From contig NZ_VTOL01000006.1 in assembly GCF_009801115.1 (NCBI RefSeq), forward strand, positions 1 through 64,000: a DNA stretch of 64,000 nt, in the 5' to 3' direction. Source of the DNA: Dyadobacter sp. 3J3 (lineage in GTDB: Bacteria > Bacteroidota > Bacteroidia > Cytophagales > Spirosomataceae). Both the position numbers and the translations under genes were made by a program. The notes beneath the pieces are model-generated. The model did no database searches. It saw nothing but the letters and a program-made list of their open reading frames with translations, and had not been told where the DNA came from. Numbering within the stretch: position 1 is the first letter of the stretch; each line of letters begins with the position of its first letter. Below are positions 1 through 8,758 of the stretch, one piece after another.

Positions 1-7
1 ATTTGAC

Positions 8-158
8 GCTCCTTCGGAGCTTCCTGTTTATAGCCCTGTTCATGAAAACATATGAATCCAAACTCCATTGGAGTTTCCTGACATTTGCAGGATGCTCCGA
101 TGGAGCGAGGATCCGCTGATGCAATTTGGATCTATAAACAGGAATCTCCAAAGGAGAT
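8..158. repeat. Composite palindromic intergenic repeat
   Basis: Four short palindromes of the form CTCC-n3/4-GGAG lie at 8-20, 61-75, 94-106 and 144-158. The sequence CCTGTTTATAG after the first is repeated inverted (CTATAAACAGG) before the last, so the whole block reads as one inverted composite element. No coding potential is evident. Similar short palindromes are common between genes in Cytophagales; assignment to a named repeat family is not possible by eye. Confidence 0.6.
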
Positions 159-221
159 GTATCGCTAAAAATCACCTTACCGGATCTGATATTATTTCAA
201 AGATGATAACCAGTTTTATGA

Positions 222-253
222 TCCGTCCGACGGTAAAAAAACCGTAGGACGGA
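222..253. repeat. Hairpin-forming inverted repeat
   Basis: Two 13-base arms (CCGTCCGACGGT-like and its complement) flank an A6 loop, with one mismatch. There is no T-run after the stem, so a terminator is not clearly supported. The downstream stretch to about 410 contains phrases such as 'ttctctgtg' that look like non-coding intergenic repeat DNA. Confidence 0.4.
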
Positions 254-413
254 AGGTCCCGGAAACTTCTGAACGGGTGAGGCCGCCCAATAACACCTTG
301 GTGCCCTTCGTGTAAAACTGCACTGCGTCCACTCCGTGAACTTCGTAGTTAATTTTCTCTGTGGCTCTCGCCTGTCCTCGCTGGTTCTCTGTGCAAAAAA
401 ACACCGAAACCAA

Positions 414-450
414 AAAAATACCCTTCTGCAAAAAGCAAAAGGGTATTTTT
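414..450. terminator. Intrinsic terminator, probably bidirectional
   Basis: A 16-bp stem with one mismatch (AAAAATACCCTTCTGC against GCAAAAGGGTATTTTT) sits just beyond the stop of the type IX cargo gene that ends at 479 on the minus strand. The A/T flanks give a U-run in either direction. Confidence 0.7.
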
Positions 451-478
451 ACAAACTATTTAAGAGGAGGGATATTTA

Positions 479-1766
479 TTATTTTGCGATCACAATTTTA
501 TGATTGCTTACAGTACCATTCATATTGGTTACATGCAGAATGTAAGTACCCGGAGTGAATTTGCTTACATTGATCCCGTTGCTGGTTACCGTATTGCTGC
601 TGAATACTGCGCGGCCATTCATGTCCATAATAGAAACCTGTTTCACCTGCGCCATATCCTGAATGAATACTCTGTCCGCAGAAGGATTAGGGTAAATGCT
701 CACCATCGGGCCAGTTTGTCCGTCAAATTTGATACTTTGGATACGGCTGTAAGCGAAAGTTGCATCTTTGTCGATCATTTTAAGACGGTAGAGATTTTCT
801 TCATTTGCAGGATTTTTATCGGTAAATGAATACTTAATCTTCGCTGCACTTTCGCCTTGGGAAGTTACTAGTCCTATCCTGTTCCATTCTTTACCGCTAA
901 TACTGTGCTCAATCTCGAAATGATCGCTGTTTGTTTCGGCAATACTTTCCCAGTTTAATCTGGCTGTGTTTCCTTCTTTGATGACTTCAAAAAAAGTCAA
1001 TTTTACAGGAAGCGGGGTATCTGTGACAGTAACTGTAATGGCAGCAGGGTTGGAAAATTCGCCGTTCAGATCTTGTATATCATAGTTAATTGTTGATACG
1101 CCAACAAAACCTGCATCCGGCGTAAACGTTACTTCACCTGTGAAATAATTGACAGCGAAGAGTCCTTCATTTGGTATTTGAACGAAAAACACCCGAAGGC
1201 CCGAAACCGGATCTATGAATTTGACCATTTGAGGGTCGAGCATCATCGAACCGGATATATCATTTTTCCAGACCGTCATACTTACCGGCTTTCGTCGTGG
1301 CGAAATCAGCTACTGCCGTGGGAGGTGTTGGTGTGACTGTCACCGTGATTTTAGCCTGGTTGGATTCCAGGCCGTTTATGTCTTTAACAGTGTAGTTTAT
1401 TGTCGTGGGAACTCCCCCAAAAGCATCAACGGGAGTAAATACAATGGTACCATCCGCTTGGTTGACCGTATATGTTCCTTCGTTCAGATAAGTAAACGAC
1501 AATACAGGAGCTCCTGAGAATGGCTGGATCAGCCGGACAGATTGCGGATCAATTGCGGCTGAGCCAGCCAAATCATTGGCAGTTACCGCAATGATTGCAG
1601 GCGTTTTTTGCGCAGTAGTTATTACATCAGGAACTGCTACCGGAGGGGTATCAATGGCAAGCATTTTTGTAATACCATTTTCAGCTTTGGCATAGCCCAA
1701 AACAGAAAACAAGCTCATAAGAATCGTTGCCAGAAATGCGCTGCGTACAGGTATATTTATTTTCAT
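479..1766 (-). pseudogene. Frameshifted type IX secretion cargo with CshA-like repeats
   Basis: Two overlapping reading frames together make one protein of about 429 residues. The first (1766 down to 1260) has a signal peptide and one complete repeat of the kind found in the neighbouring 670-aa protein (VDPTTG/TFTP-like, then NYTVKDINGLESN). It runs into a stop just after starting a second repeat. The second frame (from 1279) continues that repeat (NDISGSMMLDP) and ends with the same 'LNWE..NSDHFEI' module and C-terminal sorting tail (YPNPSADRVFIQD ... HKIVIAK) as its neighbour. One extra base near 1260-1290 explains the break. It is either a real null allele or a sequencing error; the 266-aa half alone lacks a signal peptide. 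Confidence 0.8.
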
Positions 1767-1791
1767 GGAGTTGATTACTATTGGTTGGAAA

Positions 1792-1828
1792 AAAAATACC
1801 CTTCTGCCAGAAGCAGAAGGATATTTTT
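1792..1828. terminator. Intrinsic terminator after the 670-aa cargo gene
   Basis: The arms AAAAATACCCTTCTGC and GCAGAAGGATATTTTT pair with one mismatch around a 5-base loop, just past the minus-strand stop at 1856. The stem is almost identical to the hairpin at 414-450, which suggests that the gene and terminator were duplicated together. Confidence 0.7.
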
Positions 1829-1855
1829 CGAAACTTTATGAGGAGGGAGATTATG

Positions 1856-3868
1856 CTATTTTGCGATCACGATCTTGTGATTGCTCACAGTACCGTTCAC
1901 ATTCGTGATGTGAAGAATGTAAGTGCCCGGATTGAACTTACTTACATTGATCCCGTCAGCAGAAACTTTATCGCTGCTGAAAAGTGCACGACCGTTCATA
2001 TCCACTATTGAAACCTGCTTAACCTGCGCAAGATCCATATCCTGGATAAATACCTTATCCGAAGATGGATTTGGGTAAACACTTACGGCTGCACTGTTCA
2101 ATCCGTCAAATTTAATACTCTGGATACGGCTGTAAGCATAAGTTGCATCTCTGTCAACCATTTTCAGACGGTAAAGGTTTTCGCCGTTTGCAGGATTTAC
2201 GTCAGTGAAAGTGTAAACATTTTTCACTTTGCTGTCACCATGCGAATCCACTGTTCCGATCTTGTTCCAGTCTTTTCCTGAAATACTGTGCTGGATCTCG
2301 AAATGGTCACTGTTGGTTTCTTCAGTAGTTTCCCAGTTCAGTTTGGCTACTTTCCCTTCTTTTGTTACTTTGAAAACCGTCAGTGTTACAGGAAGCGGCG
2401 TTGCGTTAATCGTGATCGTGGCGGGGTTTGAAGTCAAACCATTCACATCTTTTACGGTGTAAGTAATAGTGCTTGTGATCGGGGTTGTAATGCCTGGATC
2501 CTGAACAAACGTGATAACACCTGTGATTGGGTCAACAGTATACGTTCCTTCGTTCGGAATCGTTACACTTGGCGATGGCAGACCTGTTATCGGATCGATC
2601 AGTTTTACCGTTGTTGGGTCAAGTGGAGAAGATCCTGGAATATCGTTTACTACAACCGGAATAATCGCCGGAGCTGTGGGTGTCGAAGAACCCGTATCGT
2701 TTGTAGCCACCGGCGGTGTTCCTGTAACGGTTACGTTGATCGGTGCAGGGTTAGATGTCATACCATTCACATCATCTACTGTATAACTAACAGGAGGAAC
2801 AACACCGATAAAACCAGTTGCAGGAGTAAATGTAACTACGCCTGTTGTTGGATCCACCGTGAAAGTACCTGTACCTGGAATCGTAACTGTGTTTCCAACC
2901 GCTGGCAAATTTGTAGCCGGATCGATCAGTTTCACTGTTGCCGGTGCAATTGCTCCTGAACCTGGTGTGTCATTGGTTGTTACCGTTAACATAACCGGCG
3001 TATTGATTGGCGTCGTTGCCGGGTCTGGTGTTGCCACCGGCGGTGTTCCCGTCACGGTTACAGTGATCGGTGCAGGGTTCGATGTCAAACCATTCACGTC
3101 GTCTACTGTATAATTAACAGGAGGAACAGCACCTGTAAAACCTGCAACCGGTGTAAATGTTACTGCGCCAGTTGTTGGATCTACTGTGAAAGTACCTGTA
3201 CCCGGAATTGTAACTGTGTTACCAACCGCTGGCAAATTTGTTGCAGGATCGATCAGTTTTACTGTTGCCGGTGCAATTGCAGCCGAACCTGGTGTGTCGT
3301 TGGTTGTTACTGTTAAAGTAACTGGCGTACCTGCTGGCGTGGTGGCAACGTTAGGTGTTGCAACAGGAGGCGTTGCTACCGGGGCTGTCACAGCCACACT
3401 TGTAGGGCTGTTATCATTAGCCGTATTATTACCGGGTGTTTGCGGGCCGACAAATCCAAGTGTACCATTAAATACGGTAGAAGGGCTAACTACTGTTCCT
3501 AAAATAGTAACGCGAAACTGCACACAATCACCATTTACTAACGGAACCGTGTTGACCAACCTGATCGTATTGGCATTCCCAGTTGATAAATTTTGTATTG
3601 ACCAACCAGTAAGCGCTGATCCATCTGCATTGGTTGCTCCGGTAATGGTCACGTTTGGACCTACTGAGATCTGCGGACGCAATTTGTTTGAAGGTGCGTC
3701 AATAGGGCTTGGGTCCTCGTTACAGATTGTTACCAGAACCGCTGTTGACGTACCCAAAGGAATGGATGGTAAATCCGTTGCAATATTGATACTTACATCT
3801 TGCGCATAGCTGAACTGAAAACTTAGCAAAGCAACCGCAATAATCAGATAGTTAATAATCTTCTTCAT
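1856..3868 (-). CDS. Type IX secreted surface protein with CshA-type repeats
   Basis: 670 residues. A signal peptide (to about residue 22, ending SYAQ) is followed by a conserved-repeat region resembling DUF11/uncharacterised beta domains. Three tandem repeats of about 109 residues follow, each with 'ATVKLIDPATNLPAVG' or a close variant, 'GTFTVDPTTG', 'VTFTP' and 'NYTVDDVNGLTSNPAPI'. These fit the CshA fibril repeat family. Next come a 'LNWETTEETNSDHFEIQHS' module and a C-terminal type A sorting signal (YPNPSSDKVFIQD, final HKIVIAK). It is therefore predicted to cross the outer membrane by the type IX system and stay on the surface, probably as an adhesive stalk. The gene lies 30 bp behind the 411-aa gene, so they are probably cotranscribed. 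Ligand unknown. Confidence 0.88.
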   Translation of the reverse strand: MKKIINYLIIAVALLSFQFSYAQDVSINIATDLPSIPLGTSTAVLVTICNEDPSPIDAPSNKLRPQISVGPNVTITGATNADGSALTGWSIQNLSTGNANTIRLVNTVPLVNGDCVQFRVTILGTVVSPSTVFNGTLGFVGPQTPGNNTANDNSPTSVAVTAPVATPPVATPNVATTPAGTPVTLTVTTNDTPGSAAIAPATVKLIDPATNLPAVGNTVTIPGTGTFTVDPTTGAVTFTPVAGFTGAVPPVNYTVDDVNGLTSNPAPITVTVTGTPPVATPDPATTPINTPVMLTVTTNDTPGSGAIAPATVKLIDPATNLPAVGNTVTIPGTGTFTVDPTTGVVTFTPATGFIGVVPPVSYTVDDVNGMTSNPAPINVTVTGTPPVATNDTGSSTPTAPAIIPVVVNDIPGSSPLDPTTVKLIDPITGLPSPSVTIPNEGTYTVDPITGVITFVQDPGITTPITSTITYTVKDVNGLTSNPATITINATPLPVTLTVFKVTKEGKVAKLNWETTEETNSDHFEIQHSISGKDWNKIGTVDSHGDSKVKNVYTFTDVNPANGENLYRLKMVDRDATYAYSRIQSIKFDGLNSAAVSVYPNPSSDKVFIQDMDLAQVKQVSIVDMNGRALFSSDKVSADGINVSKFNPGTYILHITNVNGTVSNHKIVIAK

Positions 3869-3898
3869 AATAAACTAGTGTTATGTATTTAATTGAAA

Positions 3899-5134
3899 TT
3901 AATTAGCTGTAACCGTAGTGACTACCTGGTTGTTCACAAAATTCACTTCTCCTCCTGAACCACTGATGATCGTCGCTGTGATATTTTGGCCCGTTCCGGC
4001 AGGTACTCCTGGTTTGCGGGTTATATTGAAGCCGAGCGATGCCTGACCATTCGCAGGGATCGTAATTCCTGGCTTGGCTGTAATTGTTATGAAGCTCGTA
4101 TTTTCTGTGAAATCCCAGTTTCCGTTTTCATTAGCAGTGCCACCAAAAACATTGGATGTTCCGGAAGTAGTTGGATAGGTGATCGTGAAAGAAGAAAGTT
4201 TTGTGATACGGAAACGGATTTGGCCATTTGCCAAAACATTATTGATCTCATACAGATTTATGATGAAATCCTTGCTATCACCTGCATTTGGAAAACTAAG
4301 TGCGTCGATATCGGTAGTTGGGGTAAGATCCGCCACAAGGGAGGCAAGTGTGTAGGCCGTATATGTGTTTGGCACGATGGATGCATTCGTGGTGATAGAA
4401 CCAGCCGCCGCCGTACTTGGGCCTCCCAATATTGATGTTGCATTAATCGTAGCAGGAATGCTTACCCACTGCGTACCATTCCAGCCGGCAATAGTCAGCT
4501 TTGAAAGTGTTCCGCCGGTTAGCGTAGTAACATCACTGCCAGCATCCCATGTTAACGTGATCGGTGTGGCCGTTGCACCATCAATATCCCAGTATTCCAC
4601 TGCATCGATGCTTCCCAGCGTTCCGGCTTTTAACGTTCTGTCAAAAGGGCCGCCAGCTGGCAAAGCAGTATAACTACCACCGGTAAAAAGATTAGTGGTA
4701 ACAGCTACTGATGGATCCGCATGAAAATACGCTCCGCTCGTCCCATCCGCCGAAGCTGCAAACTGGCCCGCATTACCATTGTCCCCAACCGGGAAAATAA
4801 ACTGGCCTGTGCCGTACTTTCGCACATAACCATCCACATAACTCGCATCCGTTACGCCGCTGGCCGTAAGGTTGTTACCGAAATAGTTAAGGTAGCTGAT
4901 CGTAGCCGTGGCGCGCTCTGTCAGGATTACACCTGGCTGGGTGCCACCCGTAGGTGTCATAAAATCGCTGTTACCAAAAAACGTCATTTGTGCACCACCG
5001 AAAATAGTGGTGTTCCCCAGGCTGCCTTCCTGGGCCATGGCAGTGCCGACCGAAGCCGCTGTAAACAAAGCCAGCATAGCCGCTGCATTTTTCCATACCT
5101 TGAAAAAGGAAGGATTGATATAATTTTTTTTCAT
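3899..5134 (-). CDS. Secreted protein of unknown function
   Basis: 411 residues with a clear signal peptide (hydrophobic stretch ending VGTAMAQ near residue 35). The rest is Gly/Thr/Ala-rich and beta-like, with no transmembrane segment. It contains 'GTGQFIFPVGDNG', a phrase seen in Bacteroidota surface proteins carrying gliding or type IX related modules, and a final segment resembling a conserved-repeat beta domain. I see no canonical type IX sorting tail: the protein ends VVTTVTAN. It directly precedes the 670-aa cargo gene (30-bp gap). It may be a structural partner of that cargo, but this is inference. Confidence 0.8.
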   Translation of the reverse strand: MKKNYINPSFFKVWKNAAAMLALFTAASVGTAMAQEGSLGNTTIFGGAQMTFFGNSDFMTPTGGTQPGVILTERATATISYLNYFGNNLTASGVTDASYVDGYVRKYGTGQFIFPVGDNGNAGQFAASADGTSGAYFHADPSVAVTTNLFTGGSYTALPAGGPFDRTLKAGTLGSIDAVEYWDIDGATATPITLTWDAGSDVTTLTGGTLSKLTIAGWNGTQWVSIPATINATSILGGPSTAAAGSITTNASIVPNTYTAYTLASLVADLTPTTDIDALSFPNAGDSKDFIINLYEINNVLANGQIRFRITKLSSFTITYPTTSGTSNVFGGTANENGNWDFTENTSFITITAKPGITIPANGQASLGFNITRKPGVPAGTGQNITATIISGSGGEVNFVNNQVVTTVTAN

Positions 5135-5218
5135 TTGAAAGTTCTGTTAATTGTGTGTAGTTTTTTTTTGATTTTTCTAATTTTGAATCACTATTCTCAC
5201 AATAGTGAGAGTTTCGCG

Positions 5219-5276
5219 TTTTAACGCTTAACCATTCAATACCTGATTGCAAATCGGGGTTATCTTGGTTTGGAAT
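5219..5276. repeat. Intergenic repeat, CCYGATTGCAAATCRGG type, copy 1
   Basis: About 55 bases are shared with 7027-7084 ('ATTCAA.ACC.GATTGCAAATC.GG.TT..CTTGGTT'). The core forms a 7-bp stem with a 3-base loop (GCA). Both copies lie upstream of a minus-strand gene of the secreted-protein island. Confidence 0.5.
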
Positions 5277-5299
5277 TTTTAATACACTAAACCAGCTAG

Positions 5300-6034
5300 T
5301 TATAGATTTCTTAAAGCAAAGAAATTTGCTGAATAGAGTGGATAATCTGGATTGCCTGCAATACATCCTATACATGGCTGAATCATTAATCGAATTTTAT
5401 CACCAGCAACAAATTGATCCGTTACAGAAAGTGTTAACACCAAGGTTGCAGTGGCGTTTTGCTTCTTTTGTACACTTGAAATAATTGCCCAGGCTCCGGA
5501 TACAAATTTTTGAAGGTAAATATCTATGTTCGCGTCCTGTGTACCTGTAAAAGGACCTGGTATTAGTGCTTTAATGGTACAGCTAACAGTATAGGTACCT
5601 GAAAGACTTATATTGAATAAATTATTTGTCAGATCAATTCCGTTTTGTTCATCAAAAAGCACAGTAGTGAAATCTGGAATAAACTGGGAACCGGCTGGCA
5701 TGTTCTGTGTAGCAGATGTAAGCATACTTGACGATCCGGATAAACCCAACTTCTTTTTAAGAGTGGCTTTGTCTATCGCCTTTATATTTCCTGATGCATC
5801 AACAGTTACAATACTGTCGGTGACGGCGCCCGGTGGTGTATTTTCAACAACCACAGTACCGTCAGCCTTTCGAATGTTCACTTTTTTGTTATTGGTAGCT
5901 TCTACCTCCAGATTATTAGTTGCTCCAATCACCGTAGGATTCGTTCCAATTTTCACCTGCGCAAAAACCGCAGAGGAACTGAAAAGAATACAAGCAGCAA
6001 AGAGCGCTTTGTAGATTTGTTGTTTTTTGATCAT
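5300..6034 (-). CDS. Secreted constant-N/variable-C family protein, member A
   Basis: 244 residues. The signal peptide ends SSAVFAQ, then comes the family signature VKIGTNPTVI..NNLEVEA. This is the most divergent member: the usual 'DKTTGKVTIADGSQG' segment is replaced by 'IRKADGTVVVENTPPGAV'. The C-terminal half has 'SLSGTYTVSC', a pattern seen in C1q/TNF-like jelly-roll folds ('GxYxF/V'), and it ends in a hydrophobic beta-like strand. Function unknown; a surface or periplasmic binding module is inferred. The N-terminal 26 residues are almost identical to those of member B. Confidence 0.82.
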   Translation of the reverse strand: MIKKQQIYKALFAACILFSSSAVFAQVKIGTNPTVIGATNNLEVEATNNKKVNIRKADGTVVVENTPPGAVTDSIVTVDASGNIKAIDKATLKKKLGLSGSSSMLTSATQNMPAGSQFIPDFTTVLFDEQNGIDLTNNLFNISLSGTYTVSCTIKALIPGPFTGTQDANIDIYLQKFVSGAWAIISSVQKKQNATATLVLTLSVTDQFVAGDKIRLMIQPCIGCIAGNPDYPLYSANFFALRNL

Positions 6035-6187
6035 TGTGTGTAGTAGTTTGATTTGTGAAAAATTGATTTAAAGTGTGTGACGGATTGAGTTGACAAATTT
6101 TTTGTTATTTGTAAATTCAATTGATCATTGAATTGTTTGTCATTTTTGATCGCTTCCGCTTTTGGTATGCTCAATGTATTGGTGAGC

Positions 6188-6247
6188 GGGTCTGTGAGGA
6201 CATAGGCCATGGATTAGTTGCTGGACGGGTCTGTGGAGGCACAGACA
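6188..6247. repeat. Two GGTCTGTG hairpin repeats
   Basis: Two copies of a hairpin element lie between members B and A: GGTCTGTGAGGACATAGGCC (6189-6208) and GTCTGTGGAGGCACAGAC (6229-6246). Each is followed within about 12 bases by GATTAG or AATTAG. Related copies are at 7098 and 9553. Confidence 0.5.
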
Positions 6248-6267
6248 ATAAATTAGATTGTGTTAGT

Positions 6268-6972
6268 TTATTTCGATATCAATGAAACACTTAAACTTAG
6301 ATGAAAGAATGTTATGGTTTGACCAGCCGCCCCAAGAGAAGGTAGGATTCGAATATCAACAACATCTCCGGAGTTAAATTGCATTAGAATACTTCCCGAT
6401 CCGCCGATACCCGCGCCCGCAGTACTATTGCCTATGGATAAATATCTTCCCGACGACACTCCATTTACATATACAATTAGATAAACTCCTTTATCATAAT
6501 TACCTGCATTCAACGTTCCGTAAATCGTTGATAATTGGTAAAGTCCTGTTCCATTAGCCGGAATTGTAAATGAATCAGTTCCTAAATTAAAACTGTTGTT
6601 TTTGTCGAAATGTTTAGTGCCGAAATCCGCCTTATCTATTGTTTGGAAAGAACCCGTTTGATTTATCGAATTTACAACTGAAAACAGAACGGGTGAATCT
6701 TGTGTACTAACTGCCTGCCAACTTGCACCTCCATTCGCATCAGAAGTCAAAATCTTCCCAACTCCCTGCGACCCATCCGCAATCGTAACCTTCCCAGTAG
6801 TCTTATCAACGCTCACTTTATTTCCAGCCGTAGAACTTTCCACTTCCAGATTATTAGCCGGATCAATCACCGTAGGATTCGTTCCAATTTTCACCTGCGC
6901 GAAAACCGCAGAGGAGCTGAAAAGCATACAAGCCGCCAAGAGCGCTTTGTAGATTTGTTGCTTTTTGATCAT
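6268..6972 (-). CDS. Secreted constant-N/variable-C family protein, member B
   Basis: 234 residues. The signal peptide ends SSAVFAQ. The family N-terminal half follows in full: VKIGTNPTVI, NNLEVESS, then VDKTTGKVTIADGSQG and LTSDANGGASW. The C-terminal half (from about residue 95) is unlike its neighbours in sequence but has the jelly-roll-like pattern 'FTIPANGTGLYQLSTIYG' and ends in 'FFHLSLSVSLISK'. No enzyme motif, lipobox or type IX tail is visible. Location is probably periplasmic or surface. It is separated from member A by 233 bp of repeat-bearing DNA. Confidence 0.85.
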   Translation of the reverse strand: MIKKQQIYKALLAACMLFSSSAVFAQVKIGTNPTVIDPANNLEVESSTAGNKVSVDKTTGKVTIADGSQGVGKILTSDANGGASWQAVSTQDSPVLFSVVNSINQTGSFQTIDKADFGTKHFDKNNSFNLGTDSFTIPANGTGLYQLSTIYGTLNAGNYDKGVYLIVYVNGVSSGRYLSIGNSTAGAGIGGSGSILMQFNSGDVVDIRILPSLGAAGQTITFFHLSLSVSLISK

Positions 6973-7026
6973 TGTGTATAGTAGTTTAATTTGAGAAAAT
7001 TTGATTTAAAGTGTGTAATGGGTCTC

Positions 7027-7084
7027 GCGTTGTGAATGCTTCACTATTCAACACCCGATTGCAAATCAGGTTTAACTTGGTTGA
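7027..7084. repeat. Intergenic repeat, CCYGATTGCAAATCRGG type, copy 2
   Basis: Second copy of the element at 5219-5276. The base changes keep the stem paired (CCCGATT/AATCAGG here, CCTGATT/AATCGGG there), which argues that the hairpin matters. Confidence 0.5.
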
Positions 7085-7097
7085 AGTAGGTCAGCAA

Positions 7098-7117
7098 GGT
7101 CTGTGAAGACATGGACC
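7098..7117. repeat. GGTCTGTG hairpin repeat
   Basis: GGTCTGTGAAGACATGGACC, an imperfect hairpin followed by ACTGATTAG, is a third copy of the element seen at 6188-6247. Confidence 0.45.
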
Positions 7118-7163
7118 ACTGATTAGAATTGAGGTTAGCTGGGTGTCTAATTTGGATAGCTAC

Positions 7164-7940
7164 TTATTGACTTACAGAAATAATCAAATTGTTCCCGTCA
7201 GGAGTAACTGAGCCACAACCGGGAATTGCCTGCGCTCCTATACCAACTCTTGCAGTAGTTCCGAAATTAACCCATGGGACGTAGTATACTTTAACGTTGT
7301 ACGTTCTTGCCGGGAGATTTTTTAAAGCTACTGTCGCGTGGGTTACAGCAGCACCACACCCTATATTTGCGTATGTTATAAATTCTCCTCCTACATTTTC
7401 ATAAACACCCGGCGTAGTCTTATCTACATAAACAAGTATAGAAAAATAAACGGTAGTACTGTTACTTGCAACAGAGGCGGCATCCTCCAAATTGATAATC
7501 ACATCATTAACTGGATTTAATACAGTAAATGATGCATTCTGATTAATATCAACAGCACATGCCGGAGGAGTAGATCCACGCGGAGCCAAGCACGTTCCTG
7601 CTTCGTATCCCAAATCAAGAGCGAATCCCGAGGTTTGAGGAAAAGAAGTAATTGCTGTTGATTTTATCGGTTTCCAAGTTGCTGTTCCATTTGCATCGGA
7701 AGTCAAAATTCTTTCCGCTCCTTGCGACCCATCAGCAATCGTAATCTTACCCGTCGTTTTATCAACACTCACCTTTTTTGCAGGATCAGTGCTTTCAACC
7801 TCCAAATTATTCGCCGGATTAATCACCGTCGGATTACTCCCAATCTTCACCTGCGCAAAAACCGCTGAGGAGCTGAAAAATAGTGCTGCTGCAAACAGGC
7901 TGGCAGATAATGCCTTAACCAATTGTTGTTTTGTTTTCAT
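7164..7940 (-). CDS. Secreted constant-N/variable-C family protein, member C
   Basis: 258 residues, the longest intact member. The signal peptide ends SSAVFAQ. The conserved half (VKIGSNPTVI, VDKTTGKITIADGSQG, LTSDANGTATW) runs to about residue 100. The variable half carries six cysteines, including ACAVD, CGAAV and a C-terminal PGCGS, which is unusual among its neighbours and suggests disulfides in an extracytoplasmic setting. It also contains 'LVYVDKTTPGVYENVGGEF'. Fold and ligand unknown; a jelly-roll is only inferred by analogy. Confidence 0.83.
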   Translation of the reverse strand: MKTKQQLVKALSASLFAAALFFSSSAVFAQVKIGSNPTVINPANNLEVESTDPAKKVSVDKTTGKITIADGSQGAERILTSDANGTATWKPIKSTAITSFPQTSGFALDLGYEAGTCLAPRGSTPPACAVDINQNASFTVLNPVNDVIINLEDAASVASNSTTVYFSILVYVDKTTPGVYENVGGEFITYANIGCGAAVTHATVALKNLPARTYNVKVYYVPWVNFGTTARVGIGAQAIPGCGSVTPDGNNLIISVSQ

Positions 7941-7981
7941 GTTTTTAAAGTTTGTAAGTGTGAAATTTGTGTGTCTGAATT

Positions 7982-8727
7982 TTATTGTCGGTTGCAGTCA
8001 ATCCGTGAACCTGCGAAACGGTAGGTAAGCACGTCTGCCGAGCCCGAAATGAGCGGTGTTCCTGAGACATGGGTTGAGTTCATGACTACGAAAACTTGTT
8101 CACCGGCTTCTGCAACCATCACTACTGAAAGCGAATGTGCCAGCGGATCCGCATAACTTACGCGGTACTGGGAGCTTTTCGAAACAATTCCTTTCGCAGA
8201 TGTCTGGATAGAAATTGTGGAATTACGCGTCCCGTTTCCGTAGAATTCCCTTCACCGGCCGTGGCTGTAAAAATATAAGTACCACGCACCGGAATCGTGT
8301 AAATCCCTGTTGCCGCATCATACGCGCCTGCAATATCCGTAACCAACGAATTGAAAGGATGCAGCACAAAGGCCGGTCCCTGAGCGATTGACGAAATACT
8401 TTTTGCAACTTCAAAGGCATTGCAGGAAACATTGGTACCTGTCTCCCAGGTTGCCACGCCGTTTGCATCCGAGGTCAGCACTTTTCCATTTCCCTGTGAA
8501 CCATCCGCAATCGTCATTTTCCCTGTTTCCTTATCAATACTCACCTTATTTCCAGCCGTCGAACTCTCCACTTCCAGATTGTTTGCCGCGTTGATCGTCG
8601 TTGGGTTAGTACCAATTTTGACCTGTGCGGCAACATCCTGCGCACTCAACAACATCCCCGAAACAATCAGGAAGGAGGACATTGTTTTTGCGGCAAGCGG
8701 ATTGTATGGTGTTTGTCGGAATTTCAT
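7982..8727 (-). pseudogene. Frameshifted constant-N/variable-C protein, member D
   Basis: From 8727 the frame encodes a signal region, the conserved half (VKIGTNPTTINAANNLEVES, IDKETGKMTIADGSQG, LTSDANGVATW) and the jelly-roll pattern 'YTIPVRGTYIFTATAG'. After 'GRVIP' (near 8220) it turns into an unrelated tail and stops at 8158. Another frame picks up at the same point with 'TISIQTSAKGIVSKSSQY' and runs to a stop at 7982, ending FAGSRIDCNRQ. That ending matches member F (FSGSRIDCNGN). Restoring one base near 8220 gives a 248-residue protein. Either the gene is inactivated or the assembly lost a base. It sits 31 bp behind member E. Confidence 0.82.
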
Positions 8728-8758
8728 CGGTACGTATTTATAAACGGGATGGTGATAA

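Noticed and set aside
216..431. 71-aa minus-strand ORF
   Set aside because: Falls in repeat-like intergenic DNA and contains the A/T stem of the terminator at its N-terminal end; no family resemblance.
2229..3809. Several plus-strand Val/Thr/Gly-rich ORFs up to 207 aa
   Set aside because: Antisense images of the repeats in the 670-aa cargo gene; their repeat period matches that gene.
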